From contig CBFIHE010000054.1 of NCBI GenBank assembly GCA_965662345.1, positions 1-6,733 of the forward strand: a stretch of DNA of 6,733 nucleotides, in the 5' to 3' direction. The stretch is from UBA6049 sp965662345. Its GTDB lineage: Bacteria > Bacteroidota > Bacteroidia > Flavobacteriales_G > Salibacteraceae. Positions within the stretch are counted from its first letter, which is position 1, and every line of letters starts with the position of its first letter. Under the pieces are notes generated by a model that saw only the letters and a program-made list of their open reading frames with translations, had not been told where the DNA came from and ran no database searches. The translations under genes and the position numbers were made by a program. Below are positions 1 through 5,415 of this stretch, one piece after another.

Positions 1-404
1 TATTCAATGAGAACTCCTTGTTTTTTCACTATAGGAATAGGTGTAAGGTTGTCAGCAACAATGCTTTCAGGCATGAATATGTATTTCTTATCGTACACCT
101 GGTTGCCAATGTAAAAGCTTAGCCAAAATTCATTCGTAAGTGCTAAAAGTTCACCGGTGAGAACTTCAAATTTTTGAGCGCTGCCAGGAGCCATATCTAG
201 CAGTTTTTTACGGAGTGTAGAAGTAGTTTTTTCCTCATCTTTTATCTTGCCATAGCCCTTGCTTGTTACCAATATAGTATCCAAGGTATCTTGCCGGGAG
301 TTGATGAGGTAAACATAGTGATGGGTGCGGTTTAGCTCGTCTGTTTCTTTTATTACGGCCATGTGAACACCATCTGGCTTAGGAAAAAGAATGTCTTTTT
401 TCAT
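1..404 (-). CDS. Conserved Bacteroidota small protein of unknown function, C-terminal end at or past the window edge
   Basis: Reading leftward from the ATG at 404-402 gives 134 residues with no stop, beginning MKKDILFPKPDGVHMAV. The two bases left over at the edge are TA, so the next codon is either a stop (TAA/TAG) or Tyr. The ending IVKKQGVLIE looks like the natural end of the family, so the gene is probably complete to within a base or a few codons. Visible landmarks are VLVTSKGYG (about residues 48-56), TSTLRKKL (about 64-71) and a C-terminal half rich in aromatics and beta propensity (NEFWLSFYIGNQVYDKKYIF). There is no signal peptide or membrane segment, so it is probably cytoplasmic. 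From memory, relatives of about 130-140 residues occur widely in Bacteroidota, some misleadingly labelled phenylalanyl-tRNA synthetase subunit alpha; nothing here resembles a tRNA synthetase domain. Its ATG overlaps the hydrolase stop by one base (TGATG), which suggests translational coupling. No function can be assigned. Confidence 0.85.
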   Translation of the reverse strand, partial: MKKDILFPKPDGVHMAVIKETDELNRTHHYVYLINSRQDTLDTILVTSKGYGKIKDEEKTTSTLRKKLLDMAPGSAQKFEVLTGELLALTNEFWLSFYIGNQVYDKKYIFMPESIVADNLTPIPIVKKQGVLIE

Positions 405-1582
405 CAGTTAGCGTCTTTCGCGTTAATCATCTCTAAAGCTCCATCTATCCAAAAGTACACGTCTTTAGGAAGTTCAAAGTCACCTGCTTTATCTCGTTGA
501 TGGCCTAATCTCACTACAATTAACTCTTCTTCTGGCACTACAATTACGTACTGACCCAAAATACCGCGCATGTAAAACACGTCATACTTGTTGTTGTAGC
601 CAGGCTCCGTCCACCATTGATATCCATAACGTTGATTCACCTCTCCGTTGGTTTCTACTAACCAGTCTGCAGGGCTGATACTTTGCTCCACATAGCCAGA
701 ATCAACGAGTTGCACTCCATTCCAATTTCCTTTATTCAAATAGAGCTTACCGAATCTAGCAAAGTCTCTGGCGTTGGAGTTAAAACAACAGAAACACTTG
801 GAGTCTCCTCCTTCATGGTCTAAACTCCACAGAGCTGTATTTCTAGCTCCCATGGGTTTCCAGAACTTCTCTTCGGTATAGGTAGCAAGTTTCTTTCCGG
901 TTGCGGCTTCAACCAAGAACCCTAAGATTTCTGTAGTGCCGCTTTGATAAGAAAAGACTTTACCTGGCTGGTCTACTACTTCATATTCTGCTGTCAACTC
1001 TTTAAGGTCTCTGCCGTAATTGGCTTTTGCAGGAAAGGCGAACGGATTCATGTAATGTTCGTCAAAGTTGATACCTGAGCTCATGGTAAGGAGGTCTTTA
1101 ATGGTAAGTTGGCTGGCTACTCCCTCACAATACTCTGGTAAATAGTCGCAAACAGGTTGGTCTACACTTTCAATTAACCCATCTTGGATGGCTGCACCTA
1201 CACATGCTGCCACTATACTTTTGGCCATAGAGAAAGAATTGGAATGCGAATCGGGGCCATAGTCATCCCAGTATTTTTCAAATAGAATGCTATCGCGATG
1301 GATTACCAAGTAGGCTACGCTTTCTAAACGCTCGTGTTCTTCAATGTACTTTTTACCAAGCTCCTTGGAATTGTAGCCTCTGCTCAGGTTCCAAACTTCG
1401 TGTTCACCTGGTTGTATGGTATCATTGGCAAAAGCAGGGTACTCATCTATACTTGGCCCTAGCTTACCCTTGAAAAGGGTCATATTTAGCACTGTATATA
1501 AGTACCTATGGTTGGTGAGCTCTAGTGAAAAATGTAAAAATAGCACTACGCCAAGTGCTATAATGATTCTTTTTTGAGACAT
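404..1582 (-). CDS. Serine hydrolase, class C beta-lactamase-like (6-aminohexanoate-dimer hydrolase/esterase type)
   Basis: This 392-residue protein has the penicillin-binding/class C beta-lactamase fold signature. The SxxK nucleophile motif is S118-M-A-K121, and the second motif is Tyr212-Gln-Ser214 (usually YxN or YxS), followed by an amphipathic helix (TTEILGFLVEAATG). Further family blocks are LLTMSSGI (165-171), NSNARDFARFGKLYLN (268-283), YGYQWW (319-324) and G340-ILGQ followed by a hydrophobic strand. The KTG box of true beta-lactamases is absent, as is usual in the esterase/amidase branch (COG1680), so antibiotic hydrolysis should not be assumed. An N-terminal hydrophobic segment (about residues 5-20, after K4-R5) without a lipobox Cys suggests a signal anchor or secretion signal, placing the enzyme outside the inner membrane. 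The substrate is unknown. It starts 48 bp after lipB, without a recognisable Shine-Dalgarno, and its stop overlaps the next start. Confidence 0.9.
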   Translation of the reverse strand: MSQKRIIIALGVVLFLHFSLELTNHRYLYTVLNMTLFKGKLGPSIDEYPAFANDTIQPGEHEVWNLSRGYNSKELGKKYIEEHERLESVAYLVIHRDSILFEKYWDDYGPDSHSNSFSMAKSIVAACVGAAIQDGLIESVDQPVCDYLPEYCEGVASQLTIKDLLTMSSGINFDEHYMNPFAFPAKANYGRDLKELTAEYEVVDQPGKVFSYQSGTTEILGFLVEAATGKKLATYTEEKFWKPMGARNTALWSLDHEGGDSKCFCCFNSNARDFARFGKLYLNKGNWNGVQLVDSGYVEQSISPADWLVETNGEVNQRYGYQWWTEPGYNNKYDVFYMRGILGQYVIVVPEEELIVVRLGHQRDKAGDFELPKDVYFWIDGALEMINAKDAN

Positions 1583-1630
1583 GGTGTAAAGGTATTGAAT
1601 GGTGACATAGTTGGAATAAGATGAAGCCAG

Positions 1631-2338
1631 TTATTCTGTAAGTTCCATATCAAACACGCTTGCCAGATGGCTTTTCAGTTTACCCTTTACCTCATTTATG
1701 TCTAAACTTCTTCCTAGTTCACGTTGCATAGAGGTAACATCTTTATCGTCTATGCCACAAGGAACAATGTTGTTGAACATGCCCAGGTTTGCATTCACGT
1801 TAAAAGCAAAACCGTGCATAGTTACCCACCTGCTACTTTTTACCCCCATGGCGCATATCTTGCGAGCGGTTGGTTTATCAGGGTCAATCCAAACACCGGT
1901 ATAACCTTCAAATCTATCGCCAATAATGCCGTAATCTGCTAAGGTGAGGATGATGCTTTCCTCTAAACAGCGCATGTATTTATGTATATCTGTGAAAAAT
2001 TGCTCCAAATCTAAAATGGGATACCCTACGATTTGCCCAGGACCGTGGTATGTTATATCACCCCCACGGTTGATTTTATAGAAGGTAGCATCCTTTGCTT
2101 TTAGCCCTTCTTCATCTAACAATAGGTTGTCTAAGGACCCGCTTTTCCCCAAGGTGTAAACATGCGGATGTTCTACAAAGAGCAAGTGGTTTTGAGGCAC
2201 CATCGGCTCTGCCGTTCCCTCATTTTTACGATTTTTAATCTTGAGGTTTACGATACCGTCAAAGATTTCTTGCTGATAGTCCCAAGCGGCTTGGTAGTCC
2301 ATCAAGCCCAAATCTTTGAATTGAACGGTTATACCCAT
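1631..2338 (-). CDS. lipB: Octanoyl-[acyl-carrier-protein]:protein N-octanoyltransferase (lipoyl-protein ligase B)
   Basis: LipB moves the octanoyl group from acyl carrier protein to the lipoyl-domain lysine of 2-oxoacid dehydrogenases and the glycine cleavage H protein. This is the step before LipA inserts sulfur. The 235 residues carry the complete family signature: LLFVEHPHVYTLG (52-64), RGGDITYHGPGQIVGYPILDL (from 91), the catalytic-lysine block with K160 in ARKICAMGVK, then HGFAFNVN (175-182) and the acyl-thioester cysteine C194 in IVPCGI. Lys160 and Cys194 correspond to the Lys/Cys dyad known for this enzyme. The short polar insertion before HLLF (about 32-49) is, from memory, usual in Bacteroidota LipB. 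Length is normal for the phylum and the enzyme is cytoplasmic. The ATG overlaps the upstream isomerase stop by one base (TAATG) with no Shine-Dalgarno, so translation is probably coupled to it. Confidence 0.97.
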   Translation of the reverse strand: MGITVQFKDLGLMDYQAAWDYQQEIFDGIVNLKIKNRKNEGTAEPMVPQNHLLFVEHPHVYTLGKSGSLDNLLLDEEGLKAKDATFYKINRGGDITYHGPGQIVGYPILDLEQFFTDIHKYMRCLEESIILTLADYGIIGDRFEGYTGVWIDPDKPTARKICAMGVKSSRWVTMHGFAFNVNANLGMFNNIVPCGIDDKDVTSMQRELGRSLDINEVKGKLKSHLASVFDMELTE

Positions 2339-3318
2339 TAGAATTTTGCCAACTCGGCTTTAAGAAAATCTATAGAGTCAATGGCGATAATGTCAACTTG
2401 GTTGAGTTCGCTTAAATAATAGCTTAACCAGTCTCCGTAATGAATGTGATACATGGCATTTTCAATGGTTGAGTTGCCTTTGCTCCAAACCTCTGCCACG
2501 TTTTTGGTGAATCTTGAGATAATGGTTTTGTTAATTTCAACACGTTTTTGATTACGGTCGTAATCGCCTTTATTTCTTAGGAATAGTGAAAACTGGTTGT
2601 TTGTGCCGTTTTCCCAGCCAACCAGTTCATTGTGGTTCATCTCTGGTACTACAGCATGATGGCAAAGCATTTTTGAGTTTTCGTTTAGTTGTTGGCGCAA
2701 ACGAATAGCTACTCCTTCAAAGCCATCTATGGCATAAATGATAGGCCAAGTATTTTGCATGCGTTTAGCTAGTTCTGCAGAAGCAGCTTTTATAGCTTCT
2801 TGCTCTGCTAATAGCAAAGCTGATGCTGCTTTAAGTTGACCCTGTACATCTGGAGTTAATCCATATCTATTTAAGATTGTAAACTGGAGCGTAAGCGAGT
2901 ACCCAAGCATACTTCTTGGCGGATTTCCACCAGGCACTACAAAATGATTCAATGCTCGTTCTTCTGCAATTTCTTTTGCTCTACCTCCAGAGGTGGCAAT
3001 GGCAACTTCTGCGCCCCTGCTTAGCGCTTCATCTAAGGCGGCAAGGGTTTCTTCTGTATTACCGCTGTAGCTATTGGCAATTACCAAAGTATTTTCATTT
3101 ACAAAAGCGGGTAAATGGTAATTCTTATTTACCGTTACGGGCACAGAACACTCTCCTGCCATTAACTCAGCTACTATTGTACCACCAATTCCCGAACCGC
3201 CAAGACCTGTAATAAGTACGTTTTGGATGGTTTTGCTTGCCGCTCTAAAAGGTGTGTTTTCCGCTATCTCTAGTGCCTTGGTAATGTGGTTAGGTAAATC
3301 TGCTATTAGGGTCTTCAT
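2338..3318 (-). CDS. Bifunctional phosphoglucose/phosphomannose isomerase family protein (SIS domains)
   Basis: This cytosolic 326-residue protein belongs to the small SIS-fold PGI/PMI family, which interconverts glucose-6-P, fructose-6-P and mannose-6-P. It is distinct from classical ~550-residue PGI. The first SIS domain shows the glycine-rich phosphosugar loop GLGGSGIGG (38-46) and the phosphate-binding SYSGNTEE (83-90), followed by NPPRSMLGY (132-140). The second half holds LNENSK with Glu213 and PEMNHNE with His229. Their spacing of 16 residues equals that of Glu203 and His219 in the Pyrobaculum aerophilum enzyme, as I recall it, so both catalytic positions appear intact. The C-terminal FLKAEL with Lys320 matches the conserved lysine end of the family. 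Length is close to, slightly above, the archaeal ~300 residues. It starts 52 bp after the receptor gene with no Shine-Dalgarno and runs one base into lipB. Whether the organism also has a classical PGI cannot be seen here, so its role in glycolysis versus mannose/polysaccharide metabolism is open. Confidence 0.92.
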   Translation of the reverse strand: MKTLIADLPNHITKALEIAENTPFRAASKTIQNVLITGLGGSGIGGTIVAELMAGECSVPVTVNKNYHLPAFVNENTLVIANSYSGNTEETLAALDEALSRGAEVAIATSGGRAKEIAEERALNHFVVPGGNPPRSMLGYSLTLQFTILNRYGLTPDVQGQLKAASALLLAEQEAIKAASAELAKRMQNTWPIIYAIDGFEGVAIRLRQQLNENSKMLCHHAVVPEMNHNELVGWENGTNNQFSLFLRNKGDYDRNQKRVEINKTIISRFTKNVAEVWSKGNSTIENAMYHIHYGDWLSYYLSELNQVDIIAIDSIDFLKAELAKF

Positions 3319-3370
3319 GTAGTTTATTTTTGAGCAATCGAAGTTATGAAATTCAACTTTGGGAATAGGC

Positions 3371-5365
3371 TTACCAAGGAAATTTGACTGAGGCCCCCAG
3401 CTTTACCCATCTACCAGGTTGTTGAACATTACCAATATCATTGTAACGTACATTAAATAAGTTGCTAGCTGCTATAAATACATTTAGGTTATCATAGGTG
3501 GCACCAACGCGAATATCACTTAGGAGAACAGGTTCGTAGCTTTCTGCATCGCCTTGCGGATTAATGAAATCACCCACACGATCTTGGTAGCTGACTTGAT
3601 AGTCTAGAAATAGGGTAGGACCAAACTTGAAATGCAAGCCCACATCTGCCTTATGCTGCAAGAAGTCTAAGACGTAATTAGATTCAAAGTTTGTACTTGC
3701 GGTATCTGCCCACAAGTACGTGTAGCTAGCCGAAATGCGTTTTAATGGGAATTTTTCACCCAAAAGTGATGTGAGCTCGTAATTTATATCTGCTTCTAAT
3801 CCACTTATAGTAACTGCTGTAAGGTTTGCCGCACGAGCAGTGTCTGAACCATTCAATCGAATCCAGTCTATGAGGTTTTTTCCTTCTCTCCGGAAGTATG
3901 CTACATGGCCAAAAGACATTTTATTCGTGTACTTCAAGCCACCTTCGTAGTTGATAGACTCCTCTGGTAAGAGGTCTTCACTGCCTACGGCACCTCCTAA
4001 ATCATAATACAAATCTGTGAATGAAGGCATTCTAAATGACCTGTTCACTGAGCCATAAACACTCAATTCTTGTGTTAAACCATATGCTGCATCTACTCCT
4101 GGAAAGAACTCTTCACCAAAAGCGGTATTTACATTATACATGACCCCAGCAGAAATGAAGAGCTTTTGAAAGGTGAAATTATGTTCTATATAATAGCTAA
4201 TGTTCTCTCTATTAGCGGCTTTGGTATACGCAGCGGTTGGGTGCTCGTTTACTACTTCTTCTGGTGTATCTAAATCTTCTCCCAAGTCATTACTAACTAC
4301 GCCTTCGTATCTATACTCGTAGCCAACACTTGTTAACCCTATTTTGGTGCGAATATTTGCGCTTATTTCTCCCCCGTATACATCTGTTCTATGGTAGTTA
4401 TGACTGGTATACCAGGGTATGGTATCTCCTTCATTACTTGCAAAACCTCCTCCAGGAATACGGTTGTAATAGCCTTCACCCTCTCTAAACAGTTCAAACC
4501 TATCAAAGTGCCTTCTGTAGTAAGCCTTGGGACTAAGCTGTATGCTGTTATCTCTCGTAAGATAGGTGTGCATTCCAACAGCAGCAAATTGTGTTTTGGT
4601 TTCTTCAAACTGTGTAGGATATCTTGAGCTGTAGAAATTTTGTGAACCAAAAGCCTTTTCATTCTGACCCACATTTAAAAAAGCCCTTCCTTTTTTTAGT
4701 TGAAGTTCACTTTGCCAAAAGAGGTTAAGCTGCTCAAAGTCTGTATTTCGTGTAAATCCGTCTCCAGCATTACGGAGAATACTGAATTGATGACTATGTA
4801 TTTCTTCTGGATGTGCTAGTACTACAGATGCTCCTTGCTCATTGTGCCCATACTCTCCACCAACAAGCCTAGCAGTGGCCTCGCTATGTTTAGGGTTTTT
4901 GGTAATAATATTGATGGCACCTGCAAACGCATTGGGTCCATATACTCGTGAGGCGCCCCCATGCAGTACCTCAATTCGTTCAATATCCATTAGCGCAATG
5001 GGCAAGTTTAAGCTGTGGTGACCCGTTTGTGGATCAGTCATTTTAATTCCATTTAATAGAATTAAAGTTTGCTCAAACGAGGCACCGCGTAAACTCAAAT
5101 CTGCTTGTACACCGTTTTGTCCACGCTGCCTAACATCAACATTAGCAACGTATTCTAAAAGTTCATTTATGGTTTGTACAGGGGCTTGCTCAATTTCAGC
5201 ACGGGTGATTACTGTGACTTTTCGCGCTGCTTCTTTAAAGGTAGACCCACCTCTGTTAGCTGATATTTCAACTATACAAAGGTTGGCATTCAGAGTATCT
5301 GGCTCATTTTGAGCGTATAGTGAGCTAGAAAGAAGCAGGATTGCGGATAGGATAAACTGTTTCAT
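3371..5365 (-). CDS. TonB-dependent outer-membrane receptor, BtuB/siderophore-receptor type
   Basis: This is a 664-residue outer-membrane gated transporter. I chose the ATG at 5365-5363 because it begins a clean signal peptide (MKQFILSAILLLSSSLYA, cleavage likely before Gln19). An in-frame TTG 24 bp upstream would only add eight polar residues before it. After the signal peptide, IVEISANR (31-38) resembles a TonB box of the kind in BtuB (xVVTANR). The plug follows at about 43-157, with LSLRGASFEQ (90-99), LLNGIKMTDPQTG and the block IERIEVLHGGASRVYGPNAFAGAINIITK at 128-156. The remaining ~500 residues form the 22-strand barrel and end in the usual C-terminal signature NLFNVRYND then QQPGRWVKLG. 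The last residue is Trp where Phe is most common. There is no CarboxypepD-like N-terminal extension and no SusD partner, so it is not a SusC-type glycan importer. Cobalamin, siderophore or another metal chelate are all possible substrates. It is first in the leftward gene run and diverges from the membrane-protein gene. Confidence 0.94.
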   Translation of the reverse strand: MKQFILSAILLLSSSLYAQNEPDTLNANLCIVEISANRGGSTFKEAARKVTVITRAEIEQAPVQTINELLEYVANVDVRQRGQNGVQADLSLRGASFEQTLILLNGIKMTDPQTGHHSLNLPIALMDIERIEVLHGGASRVYGPNAFAGAINIITKNPKHSEATARLVGGEYGHNEQGASVVLAHPEEIHSHQFSILRNAGDGFTRNTDFEQLNLFWQSELQLKKGRAFLNVGQNEKAFGSQNFYSSRYPTQFEETKTQFAAVGMHTYLTRDNSIQLSPKAYYRRHFDRFELFREGEGYYNRIPGGGFASNEGDTIPWYTSHNYHRTDVYGGEISANIRTKIGLTSVGYEYRYEGVVSNDLGEDLDTPEEVVNEHPTAAYTKAANRENISYYIEHNFTFQKLFISAGVMYNVNTAFGEEFFPGVDAAYGLTQELSVYGSVNRSFRMPSFTDLYYDLGGAVGSEDLLPEESINYEGGLKYTNKMSFGHVAYFRREGKNLIDWIRLNGSDTARAANLTAVTISGLEADINYELTSLLGEKFPLKRISASYTYLWADTASTNFESNYVLDFLQHKADVGLHFKFGPTLFLDYQVSYQDRVGDFINPQGDAESYEPVLLSDIRVGATYDNLNVFIAASNLFNVRYNDIGNVQQPGRWVKLGASVKFPW

Positions 5366-5372
5366 TCGTGTG

Positions 5373-5400
5373 TTGACTTTAGGCGGCAAGTATAGATTGA
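5373..5400 (+). promoter_or_regulatory. Possible promoter for the rightward membrane-protein gene
   Basis: A TTGACT begins at 5373 and, 17 bp after its TTG, TAGATTGA (5393-5400) agrees with TAnnTTTG at four of six fixed positions. The TTG spacing fits the 17-23 bp described for Flavobacterium promoters, but the -7 match is poor. Transcription from here would leave a leader of only about 10 bases before the ATG at 5416, or about 40 before the ATG at 5446. Confidence 0.25.
5387..5394 (-). promoter_or_regulatory. Possible -7 promoter element for the leftward gene run
   Basis: On the minus strand this reads TATACTTG, which agrees with the Bacteroidota -7 consensus TAnnTTTG at five of its six fixed positions, and it lies 21 bp before the receptor ATG. 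No TTG partner occurs 17-23 bp upstream, so the case rests on the -7 match and on position. It overlaps the candidate element for the opposite gene. Confidence 0.25.
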
Positions 5401-5415
5401 ATTCTCCTATCCTCC

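Noticed and set aside
1587..1594. TACCTTTA on the minus strand, close to the -7 consensus, just before the hydrolase gene
   Set aside because: No TTG occurs anywhere in the 36 bp of spacer upstream of it, and the position directly before the ATG leaves no room for a leader.
1698..1942. Two open frames on the plus strand opposite lipB
   Set aside because: They lie antisense to a fully conserved lipB, encode no recognisable motif, and their residue composition looks like a reverse-strand shadow.
2916..3212. 98-codon plus-strand open frame opposite the isomerase gene
   Set aside because: The Leu/Gln-rich product is an antisense shadow of the conserved SIS domain coding sequence.
3341..3359. 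Imperfect inverted repeat AAGTTATGAAATTCAACTT between receptor and isomerase genes, considered as a terminator
   Set aside because: The stem is short, AT-rich and bulged, with no GC-rich arm and no fitting U-tract, so it should not end transcription.
4363..4674. Open frames on both strands inside the receptor gene
   Set aside because: They overlap the barrel-coding region in other frames, lack family motifs and have no start context; the receptor frame is continuous through them.
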